Source of the DNA: Grifola frondosa
Taxonomy: Eukaryota > Basidiomycota > Agaricomycetes > Polyporales > Grifolaceae
NCBI GenBank assembly: GCA_001683735.1
Contig: LUGG01000005.1
Coordinates: 372,001 to 436,000, forward strand
Reading direction: 5' to 3'
DNA: 64,000 nt
Part shown: positions 10,258-21,904 of the stretch, piece by piece
Layout of the letters: each line of letters begins with the position of its first letter
Numbering within the stretch: the stretch's first letter is position 1
The notes under the pieces: generated by a model
Databases searched by the model: none
Told to the model about the DNA's origin: nothing
Seen by the model: the letters and a program-made list of their open reading frames with translations, nothing else
Made by a program: the position numbers and the translations under genes

Positions 10258-11372
10258 TCAGAGACGCTTCAACGCCTTCTTCCGTTTCTCTCCGTTCCCA
10301 GCCGCCGGTAACCGCAGACCTCTTGACCGCCTTTGTACCCGGGGAAACCCCGACACCAACATTCGCGTCTGCCGTGCCAAGTGGAGAAGGTGAAGGCAGA
10401 CGCTCCTTGCCGGCGCTTTTCTCACTGGACAGGGAAGAGGTAGACGTGGATGTCGCGAAAGTGTTGGGTGTGGATGATTGCAGCGGTTGTGAGGGTGGTG
10501 TGGGTGTCGGAGGAGCTGTTTTATGCGTAGTCGGTGTCGACGGGGGAACATGTGGTGTCGTTGGTGCAGGTGTAGGTGGTGGGGGAGCGGGCTGGGATGT
10601 CGATGGCTTAGAGGCAGATTCAGTAGCACTGGGGGTGTTGAACTCGGCAGGCCGGACCTGTACCAGAGACGCGTCAAATCGCAATCGGAGAAATAGCTTA
10701 GAACGACGCACCTTTGGCGTGGCATGCACGCTAGTGATCAGCTTTGCTCGCTCGCAATAGCTGTCGTAGTTCTCCAACAAAAGCTTCCCTGCCTCCTCGT
10801 CTAGGGCGGATTCAGGATTGGGATAGATCAAGAGACACTTTACTGTGACGAGGATGTGTGCGATTCCATATGAAGCCTTCCAATCCTTCTTCAGCGTGTT
10901 GACGCAAATTTCGCCAGCTGACGAAACATTCGGATGGAAGATCTTTGTAGCAAACCAACCTGCCGAAGCGGTCAGTAGCGCGAATAACGCGCGATGAACA
11001 GTATCTCACACACATTTTGGTGGTGCCGCAGGGAACTCCTCTGTGAAACTGAATTTGACCTTGAAGTAGCCTCCAGCATATGGGGTGCCCTCTGTAGGAG
11101 AAACACGTCAATAACGTGCAGAAATCACGCGACCGCGCTGTAAAGACTCGCTAGATATGATAAATCATACGTACCAGGTCCTTCGATAATGCCAGTCACG
11201 TCGAGCATATTGTCTTCATTGGTAACAACGCGGATCCCTTCTGGAGGGTTAGTCCGGAGTTCGTGCAGCTCCCGCATCAAACGACGCAAAACGGCGGGCG
11301 GAACAGACTATTCACAACACGTAGGGGAACATCAGAGACAAGTTTGAGAATAAAACACGAAGACTGTACCAT
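10258..11372 (-). CDS. UBE2S-like ubiquitin-conjugating enzyme E2
   Basis: The exons are 11372-11370 (the ATG alone), 11307-11175, 11091-11014 and from 10959 down. The product has the full E2 core: [29 protein letters not shown], the active-site Cys in [12 protein letters not shown], and [19 protein letters not shown]. Order and residues fit UBE2S, the E2 that extends K11-linked chains for the APC/C. After HATPK a 54-nt stretch (gtgcgt to tacag) looks like an intron but also reads through. A long Ser/Thr/Pro-rich tail follows. In the main frame it runs on to 10139. One frame over it ends [14 protein letters not shown] at 10258, resembling the basic ALRRL tail of animal UBE2S. I infer a one-base shift near 10297-10299. 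Confidence 0.8.
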
Positions 11373-11893
11373 AGCAGAATGCGAGGCTCGGGCGAGGCGG
11401 CTGAAGAGTAGAAGTTGGTGTTGTTGGTCAGAAGTCAACCAATGTGGCGCCCGATTTCATCTCCGCAATCCGGGTCACGCTGCGTCGGTCACTTGAACAT
11501 AACAAATTCCGTGACGACCCCAACTTTGCTTCCGCGACTGCCATTCAGAGATTCACCTTGGCAAATAATACTTGCTATTGGCCTTGAACATAGGATCCTT
11601 GCGCTTTACAGCATGCTGGTAGTACTTTGCAAGGATTTATCATCTGGAACGGCTGTAGCTCGCTGTTATGCAGTCTGCTTTGAGGATTCCCGTTGGGTAA
11701 GGTTCATGCTGAAGGCAGGGGCCTGCGTTCCAGATCACATCTAGGGACATGTGTGGAGATTGCGGGGCTCTGGTATCTAGCTCTAGTCGAGACAACTGGA
11801 GGCCAGCTCCGTCCAGCATATAAGACTCATACGTTCCAATGCATTCCCTGACTGAACCACGTACTCCAGAAACTGAGTGGTAGTATCAACTTT
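11373..11893. other. Divergent promoter region
   Basis: About 520 bases separate the starts of the E2 gene (reverse) and the SDR gene (forward). I see no coding frame with family resemblance and no clear element beyond the shared upstream position. Confidence 0.4.
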
Positions 11894-13021
11894 ATGCCTT
11901 CCTACGTGATCACAGGTGCATCTCATGGTACCGGTGTAAGTCCTATGAACGTTGTCATGGTAGTGCTTTGACTGAATCATCTGCCAATAGTTCGAATTTG
12001 TTCGTCAATTGGTGAATACCGGAGGTATTCATGGTTCGCGACGAACGATTTCACAGTCTTCTCTATATTTTAGGGCGAGAACCCAGAGAACCAAGTATTT
12101 CGCGATCGTTCGCCACCATCCCACAGCGCCGAAACTCGAAGGACTAGGTCACCATGCAGGGAACGTGCATGTAATGCACGCGGAGGTTGTCGATATCAAG
12201 ACGCTCACCGTACGTATGGTACAGGATCGGAAATATTGTTCATTAATTCCAGTTCAGGCGGCGGCTGCAGAAGTCGCGCAGCTCACGGGTGGTACGTTGG
12301 ACTGTTTGATCAACAATGTCGCTTTTGTGGAACCAAATAGGAGAGGCCTGACCCTGGATGGCTAGTAAGCACAAGCTAACACCTTGTGAGGTATTCTTTG
12401 ACATCCATCCAGTCCCGAAGACAACCAACATTTGCTCGAAAACGACATTTACAAAGCAGTACGTTGACCAAATCGCACTTTCTATCATCACATCCTCTAA
12501 CTTCTCTGCAGATCAATGTGAATGTAATTGGGGTTGTCCACACCATTAACGTGTTCCTTCCGCTACTCCGGAAGGGCACGATGAAGAAGATCATCACTAT
12601 AAGTACGGGCTTGGGCGACCCCGAATTCATAGTCGCGTCAGGCTTCGCACTCGATGTCCCAAACGCAATCTCCAGAGCTGCGGTGAACATGGTGGTCGCG
12701 AAGTACGCGGCGGAGTACAAGAACGAGGGTTTGATCTTCCTTGCCCTCAGCCCCGGCTTCGTCGACACTCTCCCGAAATCACGTACGTCCTCTTGTCCCT
12801 CTCAAGTTCATCCCTGTCGACCTTCGGGCACAGCGACTGTCCAGGAATTAGAGCCATTCGTCGAGATTGCGACATTTTTTAAGAAGGCGTTCCCGCAGTG
12901 GAACGGAATTGCCGTCAGGCCAGAGGATTCTGTCAAACTTTTGCTGGGAATCATTGAGAAGGCGACGGTGCAAGATTCGGGTGCATTCCTCTCGCACCAT
13001 GGGAACAAGGAGTGGTTGTAA
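11894..13021 (+). CDS. SDR-family protein with degenerate active site
   Basis: Seven exons are supported: 11894-11935, 11991-12011, 12074-12209, 12258-12364, 12413-12458, 12512-12782 and 12834-13021. The product starts MPSYVITGASHGTGFEFVRQL, has a TGGTLDCLINNVAF block, INVNVIGVVHTINVFLPLL, STGLGDPEF, and ends GAFLSHHGNKEWL. This is a classic Rossmann SDR close to the sniffer-like group. Where the family has PYSISKAA, this gene has PNAISRAA, so both the catalytic Tyr and Lys are replaced. Exon 3 contains one extra base near 12098-12100 (a T run before CGCGATCG), which splits ENQVF from AIVRHHP. The final intron is 51 nt and has no stop, so retention would still be translatable. The fold looks conserved but catalysis is unlikely. 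Confidence 0.8.
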
Positions 13022-13260
13022 ATATTGTCTGTTCGGGATTTTCATAGTATTGCAATATATGTATCCACTTGCATGTTCCAGCAACCAATATTCATTGTAT
13101 GTTTTGACCCTAACCTAGATTCGGGACTCGTAACCACACAAAAATCGATGTGCATTAATAGCGCGTGTGCTGTAATGAAAAGCATGCATGTATATTATTA
13201 TGGACAACAACAGAGCGAAGAGCAGAAGAAATATCATGTAACCCGTGCGCTAATCCATTC

Positions 13261-14339
13261 TCAAACGAGATTAAAATACTGGGGTATCTCTCGCCTAAGT
13301 GCACTGAAACGCGTCCAAGCGAGGTCTTGGTGCCTCCTGAAGCACATTGCGCAAATTGACCTCACGACGAGATCGTCATTGGTTGTTGCAATTCTGTGGA
13401 GCTCTCTGAGCAGCCAGCACCCCATGTGGGAAGGCTCGAACGCAGCGGTGGCCATCTTGTCGCGCCAATACACCTTCAGGGCAGCACGGCAGCGCGCGCA
13501 CTCGGAGTTAGGTATGGAGTCGTCGTCCTCGATCGCGAGAGGATCAAGAACGATGCTGAGATGCGCATCGTGGAGGCGCTCCTTGCCCACCACGAGCCTG
13601 CGCATGTCCTGTGGAGTGAGGACGAGGTGTGAGCGGCCGCCGTCGCCATCACAAGCCCATTTCTGTATAGAGAGTGCATAGAACGCTGACGGAAGAATCT
13701 GTGGGACATCACATTCCCGAGCTAGAACGATAGCTTCTGTAACGGAGGTAAATTTGTGGCCACAACGACACGAGGATGACAAAGAGGCTTACCAGCGGCG
13801 AATGGAAACGAATTGTTGTTCATTGTTGCTAGATCCAACGGCCATCGCGAACACAAGTCTTCTATTGCCCACCTGCGTAGAACACCAAACTCATACTTGT
13901 GGGATATTCGGAGCGCACCAGCCACGATGTTGAACGGCGCAGGATGTGGCATATTGTGAAATTCACTGAAATAGTGGTGATAAACCATCAGCATAAGAAT
14001 AAATGTGTAATTAGACAAAGATCTTACTCTGCATTATACAGCCATCTCAATACATACATCCAGTCCTGCGCAGAGTCCATCAATTCTACTGACGGACACT
14101 CGTCCACCTTGTCAACGTTGCTCGGCTGGGGCATCTGCAACATGTCGGAGAATATGACAGAGCATTTTATACGGCTCTGGTGTATCTTGAACTTGTGCTG
14201 CTGAACTACGAGCACGAGATCTCCGTCGTCGAACCAAAATGGCAACGCCGCATCGTACTTTGGCTTCGGCAAGTTGTTATCGGATAATCGTACGCGCTTT
14301 GGGGAGGACAGGGCACACTTCTGTCGCGATCGCTTCCAT
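13261..14339 (-). CDS. BTB/POZ domain protein
   Basis: Three exons join: 14339-14028, 13965-13793 and 13736-13261. The best start is the ATG at 14339 (MEAIATEVCPVLP), but it meets the body (KRVRLSDNN) only if one C is added to the run at 14301-14304. The body has a BTB start, FWFDDGDLVLVVQQHKFKIH, then SVIFSDMLQMPQP, LRWLYNAD, and the back region ALRISHKYEFGVLRRWAIEDL. The C-terminal half contains a Cys-pair segment (CARCRAALKVYW) and WLLRELHRI, common in Agaricomycete BTB proteins. It is only distantly related to the two-BTB proteins at 0.9-6.5 kb. It is probably a nuclear or cytoplasmic adaptor, with no partner known. Confidence 0.75.
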
Positions 14340-14993
14340 AGCCGAAATGTCACTTTGAGGAGGTACACAGGAGGGTGAAAGACGCTGGTGGTAACGTTGT
14401 GGTTCAAGTGATCGTTACTGTGTGGCTACGGGCGGCTAACTTATACGCGTCCTGTGATGCCGATATTTTGCCATTGTCACACCCCTCTGCAGATGTGATT
14501 GAATCTCCAGGTATATATGTATACAACACTCGGCATGATGATTATTTTTTCAGGAATGGTTTAGGAAGTCTGCAGCAAGTCATGCCAGATTATGTCTTGC
14601 AATCGAGTTGATATGACAATATAATATTGATCTCAGCTACAGAATTTCCCGAGTTGTTGAACATGGGAGCGAGCAAAGTGTCGGCTGCAGATCCACCGCA
14701 TGGTGCAAATCTGCGTTCATAACAATACGACCCAGGTAGGGGTCGTGCATAGGTCCGAGTCCAGTCCGGTGCCCGGGTGGTAGTGGGAAACACTGGAAGT
14801 GGCGAGAAATTCATATTGCGACAGACAACGTAGATGTGCACGCAATCGGAAATGCGCCATCCTCATCTCTGGATCCGTTCAAGAATGATGGATGAGTAAG
14901 CAATACAACAAACACAAGAAATCGATCCATTCAGTAGGACACACCCTAACACATCGTCAACTCGTATTTCCACTCGTCGTCAACAGCTCACGG
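14340..14993. other. Intergenic, no gene seen
   Basis: This space holds the presumed promoter of the BTB gene and the 3' flank of SRP9. I see no recognisable coding or structured element. Confidence 0.4.
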
Positions 14994-15489
14994 CTACCTC
15001 TTCTTCTTAGGCTTCTTCTTCTTCACTCCGCCGCTAGAAGGTCCTGCTACCGTGGGCGCGGCTGGTTGAGAGATAGACTCTTTTGCGGTTGTGTCGGACG
15101 GCTGTGCCTGGGGCACCGCAGCCGACGCCTGCGCCGGTTGTCTATTTTGCATCTTCTGCATCAATGACAGATTCAACGCATCGAATCGATTCAGGAATAT
15201 GGAGGAGTGCGTCTTGAACTTCAAACACTGTACCGATCGCGCACTATCAATGAAGCTGATCATCCGGAGATTTACAGAAATACCCACTGTCGTGTCATCC
15301 GTGATCTTCAGCACCAGCTTCCCTCCATCGACTGAATTTCGCCACTTCACGCAGTAGCGGGTCTATTTTGGATAAGCCATGTCGATGGACATGATACATC
15401 AACTGAATGTTACGCACAGTGTTTGGGGACTTTTCATAGAGCGCCTCCGCTGCCTCCTGATATTCCTGCCAGGACGAGATGTAGACCAT
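14994..15489 (-). CDS. SRP9: Signal recognition particle 9 kDa protein SRP9
   Basis: Three exons (15489-15418, 15362-15288 and 15227-14994) encode MVYISSWQEYQEAAEALYEK, RYCVKWRNSVDGGKLVLKIT and CLKFKTHSSIFLNRFDALNL. This is the alpha-beta-beta-beta-alpha fold of SRP9, which pairs with SRP14 to bind the Alu domain of 7S RNA and pause elongation during ER targeting. The domain is complete and ends near residue 80. A fungal-type tail of about 45 residues follows, rich in Ala/Pro/Gln, and ends in KKKKPKKKR, which could bind RNA. Splicing restores the reading frame exactly (24, 25 and 77 codons), and the gene shows no frame damage. It is divergent from the carrier gene. Confidence 0.93.
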
Positions 15490-15721
15490 GGCATTGGAGA
15501 TGCAGCAAGGTCGAAGCGACTATTCATGGTCACGGTCAGGTGGTCACGTCACACTTGTAAGTTACCAAATATTGACAAATACCGCCTGTGATCGGCAAGA
15601 CGGGACCGAGTACTTACTGCTCGCCAGAACATCGAAGACGCATCTACTTGTTCTCTAACCTCCGTTACATATTGCGCCTCTGTATTGCTTAGCGTACCTT
15701 GTGTATATTTTCTGAACAGAA
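15490..15721. promoter_or_regulatory. Bidirectional promoter, SRP9 and carrier gene
   Basis: Only 232 bases separate the two start codons, which point away from each other, so both core promoters must sit here. I see no consensus TATA box. Confidence 0.4.
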
Positions 15722-17355
15722 ATGTCTAGCGAAAAGAAACGTGAACGACCTCGCTCTCCACTGCGGAGTCATGCACTAACTCCCTAATCTAGCTCTGCCG
15801 TTCATTGCCAACTTTGCTGCGGGTGCAATCGCCGGTATATCAGAAATTCTCACTTTCTATCCATTAGGTGCGTTTCAGCATGCCCGCTATTCACATAGTA
15901 CCTGACAGAGATGTGTCTGGTCTCTAGATGTCGTGAGTGCGGCGTTAGCATGTCAGTTCACACCTGTTCATTTATCCAGTGTCATGAGCACATCAGGTCA
16001 AGACGCGTATGCAGCTTGAGACCGGGAAGTCGAAGTTTGGCGTGGTCGGAAGCTTCCAGTCAATAATTAAGGAAGAGGGGTACGATGCATATTGGTCACA
16101 CGAGTTATGCATATTGACGTTTTGTCTTCTGTCGTAGATTTGGAAGGTTGTACAGAGGCCTTGTCCCACCACTACTGATGGAGGCACCTAAGCGTGCGAC
16201 GAAATTGTATGCGCCTCATCTATCCTATGTAAACGCCTACATGACGAGTCATTTAGCGCCGCGAACGATTTTTGGGGCAAGCAGTTCCTGGCGTTAACTG
16301 GTCAGACTAAAATGACTCAGTCTTTGGCGATCTTGACTGGCTGCAGCGCTGGTGCCACCGAGAGCTTCGTCGTCGTTCCTTTCGAGCTCGTCAAAATCAA
16401 GTATGTGCTCTCACATATCAGCGATGATTTTGACTGATATATAATCATTGCAAGATTGCAAGACAAGACAAGTACTTTTGCTGGACCAATAGATGTCGTT
16501 AAGCAGATCGTCAAGAAGGAGGGAATGCTTGGTTTGTAGAAATACTACTTATTCTTGCAACTCCTAACCTTAGTTCACGCTTTGTTCTAGGGTTATATGC
16601 CGGCATGGAAGCAACGATGTGGCGGTAAGTCCCTCTAGCCCGTCCTTCTCTTTGTGCAGTGGTGCTCATACCCAGGACTATAGGCATTTCTGGTGGAACG
16701 GCGGATACTTTGGCTGTATATACCAAGTCCGGTCGTTGCTGCCCAAGCCAGAGGTGTGGCTATCAACATCCTGCATGTCCCAATCGTTGCTTATGTTTTT
16801 CCCCCTTAGAGCAACAAAACGAGATTGATGAATGATTTGATTGCCGGTACGATTGGTGGATTTATGGGCACTGCTATCAACACTCCGTAAGTGATGAACG
16901 TTAGCACAGAACTGGCATTCAACGATGGTACTGATGCACCTGTACTCTAGATTTGATGTGGGTCATGTGCCTTTTGGGCAAAAATTGTCTGCGAACCAAT
17001 GTGATCATTTGTAGGTAGTAAAATCCCGCATACAGGGATCAACAAAGTTGCCTGGAGTAGTGCCCAAATATAACTGGACATATCCTGCGTTAGTATCGTC
17101 CCTCATTATTTCCTTCTCTTTTGAAATTGATGGTCTTCACAGGTTGGTGACTATCTTCCGAGAGGAAGGTCCGACCGCACTCTACAAGGGCTTCGTCCCG
17201 AAGGTGCTCCGACTCGCACCAGGCGGAGGTGTCCTCCTGCTGGTGGTGGAGTTCACCTTGGGTATCTTCCGTCAAGGTCAGTCCGCAATTCTTCCCTGAA
17301 TGCTACTTGCTAATCGGTCATTTCATTCATAGCCCTCGGACCTCCCTATATTTAA
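15722..17355 (+). CDS. ODC1: Mitochondrial 2-oxodicarboxylate carrier (mitochondrial carrier family)
   Basis: Fourteen exons give an undamaged frame of about 300 residues. Three tandem carrier repeats are visible, each with the PX(D/E)XX(K/R) signature: PLDVVKTRMQ, PFELVKIKLQ and PFDVVKSRIQ. Repeat 1 also has EEGFGRLYRGLVPPLLMEAPKRATKF, given here as two overlapping blocks of the known family, and the end reads ALYKGFVPKVLRLAPGGGV. These match the oxodicarboxylate carriers (yeast Odc1/2), which exchange 2-oxoadipate or 2-oxoglutarate over the inner mitochondrial membrane and serve lysine and tryptophan metabolism. Two exons are tiny: 5 nt at 15928-15932 and 7 nt at 16951-16957. Both supply the Asp of the signature. 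The substrate is inferred from family likeness. Confidence 0.9.
15928..15932 (+). other. 5-nt micro-exon of the carrier gene
   Basis: The bases atgtc lie between an acceptor (tctctag) and a donor (gtgagt). Only by including them does the flanking frame read P-L-D-V-V-K; skipping them gives P-L-G-Q and destroys the carrier signature. Confidence 0.8.
16951..16957 (+). other. 7-nt micro-exon of the carrier gene
   Basis: The bases atttgat lie between gtactctag and the donor gtgggt. They complete P-F-D before V-V-K in the third repeat, the position equivalent to the 5-nt micro-exon in repeat 1. Confidence 0.8.
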
Positions 17356-17548
17356 ACGATATAGTGTTGATCAGAACTGGGAACAGCACATGAGTCCGTA
17401 TGGACGAGAACACTGCCATGATGTGGTATCTCCTACTGTTTAGAAATAAATATCTGAGGACCACTTGGATATGTGCTGAATAGACAGCTTAGACAGAGTT
17501 GTTGTGCACATCACTACGAAACCTTTACGGAGTCTTCGTCAGTCGGAC

Positions 17549-20500
17549 TCAGTCCGTCTTGAGTTCGTGCTTGGGCTTTGATGAATCTGCCATCAAAAAC
17601 TCCCCAAGAGCGCAGATACCCGCAGACCAAACCAACAACAGAGAACTTATACAGAAGAAGCTGATCGTTTGGCCAATCTCCAGCCAGGAGCCTGCGAAGC
17701 ATTGTTAAGAAGCGTATGACCAACATTGAATAGGGAGTTCCCTCACCTGTGTCCGTCACGTTGAAGAAAAAATGATGGTCATGACTAGGATGACAAAAAA
17801 ATGAGAATTCAAACCGCTATCAGAATATTGATGTATGCAAGGCGTACCGTCAGTGAGTGTCAATGCGACGAGGAACAGGCTGAAAGGCGGCAGGTGAAGC
17901 CGGGAATTCAAGATCGCAAACGAGATGGCAAGAATTAGGTAGGGGGCAATGATCTTGAACAGCTGCAATGACTTTCATGTTCAATAAAGATCTTGCAACT
18001 ATCATGAGGTGCGTACGCACCAGGAGAGCCGCCATAAGAAATGGATTAAATATAGGGACAAGCCGGTATACTGGTTCTAGATAGAATGATCTTGAAACGA
18101 TATCAGACTGCTGGATTTGTTTCTTTTCAATGAAAGCTCACGAAATAGATGCCACACTGCGCAGACCGCCCGTTAGCCTTCAGAAAAATATTGGAACATG
18201 ACAGAAACTACCCACTTTCCGGTACCGAAAAAAGCCACTTGTACAAAGAAAAGGAAGAACACAGCGATCCGCAGGTCATCCGCCCGCGGATGATACCAGC
18301 TCGCGCTCTTCGCATCTACACCGGCCCTGCGCACGAGGATGCGTTCGCACTGCAGACTCAACCTCTACCCAAAGAAGTAATGTGATCGAGAACATGAGGT
18401 AGAAGAGCCCTTCTACGCTAATCGAGAGCACCACGAAGCAAACGGAGAAAGCTAGGAAGAACGTGAGCAGTCTTGCGACGGGATTGCTATGCTTCGTCCT
18501 GACGACGAAAGGAACAACAGATGCAGCCACTTCGCAGTGCATCAGTGACTCAGTCAGTAAGTATCGGGCGTATGTGCCTACATAAGATGATCCATCCCGA
18601 TATTTGATTCAAGATGGGCAGACCAAGCTTCGCACGCAGGCTAGAGACTGAACTGCTTGTGATGACCATGCTTGCGATAATCAGAATGCACTACAAGATT
18701 CGCATGAACGCTAATCCCTATTCCGAGCCAATGAGGGCTCACCTGGAAAGCTGTTACACGCCTGAGTCTCCTTTCCTCCCCCTTACTCTGTGAAGGAAGA
18801 TATAGGGCACCAAGGACACCGATTTGCAGCATACACATGCCTCCTACGAGACTGGACAAGCACCTATCAGTACGGTTTTAACAGATATCATAATCTGATG
18901 CACATCACGAGAAGGTTCTCTTCCTTGTGAACGTCGAGGAGAGGGAAAATTCCTGTTCCGACGCATGCGAGGATCCACGAAAGTGAAAGCAGTTTGTGAT
19001 TCACGAAGACTTCCCTTGGCCAAGAAAAGAGCGGCCACGGAATACCGATCACAGCGAATCCCACACTCCAGATAGAGCGATGAGTGTATGCCGCCTGACG
19101 CCATGTCATCAAGCTTGTCACAACGGCGCGTATGTAAAGACATACCACCATGCTTTGCAGCGCCGCAACTACGAGGACGCCTCGAGGCACCAACTTGAAT
19201 ATCGTGGACATGTAGACGTCTCGTTTCTGGATGTACCGTGCAAGCGGTATCCGTGCCTGGAGTAGCGCCTGGTGCCAGAAGTAGCATGGGAAAGCGATGT
19301 ACACGTAGAAGGTCCAAGGCGAGCGCTGGATTGCGAAGAGGCCCCAGAAAGTGAATAAGGACAGTGCCGCAGCCAAGTGTATACCGCGTGCGCCTGGGGC
19401 TTTTGCAGAAACTTCTATGTCATGCTGGGATACCAGAATTGATGAGGCGCCCAGTGCTATCCAACCGAGGTATGCAGCTATGACGATGCCGCGGATGAGG
19501 AGGCGGTCATATCTAACATTTGGTGAGACGCAAGTGGTTATGGGGTTTGAAGTACTATACGTACGTTTGAAGATAGCGCAGACCTTCGAGGGCATGGCGG
19601 ATCAGCTCCGCAGATTCTTTCCTCGCTTCACTGTGGTCCTCATGATCTATTAGGTACTCAATGTGAGATAAGGACTTCACCCCGGACTGCTTTCCAATTC
19701 TTCGGAGCTTGCAAAATAAGAATACGGCCGATAAAACAAAGCATGTGACCTTTTTTGCTCTTCACGTAGCTTATGAATACGCATATACTTGGCAGCAAAT
19801 TGTGAAACGTACCGTGTTTAACACGATAATGATCGAGAATGACCTGTAAAAATGCACACAAAACTCAGACAGGTAAAATGGAAGTCGCGTTACCACATAC
19901 TTTTGCATTCACTAGCGCCGCACGAGCTAGTGATTGCTCCCCATCTCGCGCCAATAGATATCCTGGCCGCGTGGGGTCTACATCAGGCAAAACGCCGACT
20001 GAGTTGATCGGCCATTCGATGCCAATCAGTGCCGCCATGAGTGCCGCCACATCTGCCTGCTCCACGTCTCGGCGTAACAGGTGGGTGAACCCCCATGGCT
20101 CCGAGTATGCGTCATGTGAGGAGGGAACGTTGTCCGGTAGGGGACCACGGATGCCTTTGCCCCACGCTACAAGCGGCGTGCGCGTGTTATCTGGATCTAC
20201 AGAAGTGCGGATGAGCTGGTCGAAGACAGCTGGGAACGATAACGCGAACCTTACCGCCATCGCCGTGGTTCCCGATCTTGGACATGCCGTGGTCGGCGGT
20301 GAAGATGAATGCCGTTTCTTGATCTCGGTAGAATTCGAGGAAAAGCTCTTCAGTTTGGCGCACGATTTCGTCGACAACCTGGATGTTCATCATGTATTCC
20401 TACGATGCACACGTCGGAAACCTCAGAACATGCCTTGAGATGTCAAAGTAATATAACTGCTGACCTTGGAGTGAGGTCGATAGGAATGACCTGTTGTGTC

Positions 20501-21429
20501 TAAACCAAGAAGATGAAGGAAGAAAACGGTCTTATCGCTTCTTAGATGAGAGTTAAGGATGGGGTCGGCGGTGGCGTTATGAAAGAGGCTGCGGAGGTGT
20601 TCTAAGACCCAGACGTCGAGAGCAGTAGCATCTAAATGGGTTTTCCATGAGTATCTACTATGAATTGTTCTGCACACATTTACCCTTGGTGAAATCTTCC
20701 TCGTCTTCATGATAACACCACATTTTTACTTTTCCTGGAGTGGCGCCGCGTGAAAACATGGGCAAAATGTCCGGAGAACCGAACGAATAGGTATGGCTAG
20801 ACTGGTTGAAGACAGAGTCGAAGTCAACCTATCGTGCCCGTATAAGTACATCCTCATGCATTGAAGCACGTTGTCGTTACAGGATTAGTTTTCCATCCCT
20901 AAGACGACTCGGTGAGAAGGACGAAGAAACGAAGACTGACAATTCGAATTACTTTAGTCACGGCAGAGACATCCTCGTACATACCACCTATGTGAGTACA
21001 ATAAATTCTCTGCTATGCACGACTCTGTCATCCTCATACCGATGAGCGCCACGTGTCCTGGGCGACTTTCGGTGGGAACGCGAGTATGTGATATACCGAA
21101 TGCACCCCTCTCCTCGGCGACTGAGCGAAGGTAAGGTGCAACGACCTCAGGAGCATCTGAAATCATAGAAAAGCCATTCTTTGCGAACAGGAGATCGGCA
21201 CGCAGACCATCACCTGTGGTATGTTATGAACAGGTCAAAGTAACGATATAGCAAACGCACCGACTATCAGGACAAGACGCTTGGCTTCCGGGTTGTCCAA
21301 TGCGTATCTTTGCATGCCATTGACCAGGGGACTTGTAAAGTAGCAGTCGAAGACAGTTCCAATGTACACAAGATGGAACACGAGACCTTTGAGCAGCAGT
21401 CGAAATATGACATTGTTCCGCATTCCCAT
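17549..21429 (-). CDS. MCD4: GPI ethanolamine phosphate transferase 1 (Mcd4/PIG-N)
   Basis: Many short exons on the reverse strand assemble an Mcd4 protein. It starts [15 protein letters not shown] with a first membrane anchor. The lumenal alkaline-phosphatase-like domain shows [64 protein letters not shown] and [18 protein letters not shown], including the metal-binding Asp/His residues and the Thr nucleophile region. About a dozen membrane helices follow, ending in [20 protein letters not shown]. The enzyme adds phosphoethanolamine to the first mannose of GPI anchors in the ER. Two one-base deletions break the frame: in the C4 run at 19680-19683 and the A6 run at 17767-17772. Since the gene is essential in yeast, I suspect sequence error. 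Its 3' end faces the carrier gene about 190 bases away. Confidence 0.9.
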
Positions 21430-21904
21430 GCTGAAAAGGTAGCCTCTAGAAAAGGATAGACATGCAATCAATAAGAGTAGTTTGGTTGGTCGGACAGATC
21501 CCGTCACGCAAGCTGGTTCGAGTTGAAGCCAGAATGAAACTAAGTGCTACAGCTGTACCGCGTGACAACGAACACGACGTGACCGCAACCAAGCGCGATT
21601 GTGACATGCAGCTCGGCTTGCAAGCCCGTCCTCCGCCGCTACTTCTTAGTTGTAGTCGTATTCTCTCGCAGCCTCTGCGGTTCTGACCTTCCCAACACAA
21701 ATGCTGACTGGAATCAATGCGATAGGAAGGCTGGAATGGACCATATGGCCTGGAAAAAAATCCGTGATAGTGGGAGAATGATCTCATAGCTCAGGTCGGC
21801 ATCGTCGTCATTCGGCTCGGCCCTGTAGGTCTACCATAAAAATGTATCGTTTTGCAAGATTCTGACCCAACCCACCACGGGCTCGATCCTTTTATCAAAT
21901 CAAC
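21430..21904. other. Divergent intergenic region, MCD4 and SDR copy 1
   Basis: This stretch of 475 bases separates two divergent starts and should hold both promoters. I see no convincing gene in it. Confidence 0.4.

Noticed and set aside
10101..10760. 219-codon forward frame rich in Gly and Val
   Set aside because: It is the complement of the Pro/Thr-rich tail of the E2 gene.
19631..19680. 50-nt intron in MCD4 (gtgaag to cacag) that would remove the frame break
   Set aside because: It keeps phase, but the removed bases encode [18 protein letters not shown], which fits the Mcd4 family well. A missing base in the C run is more likely.
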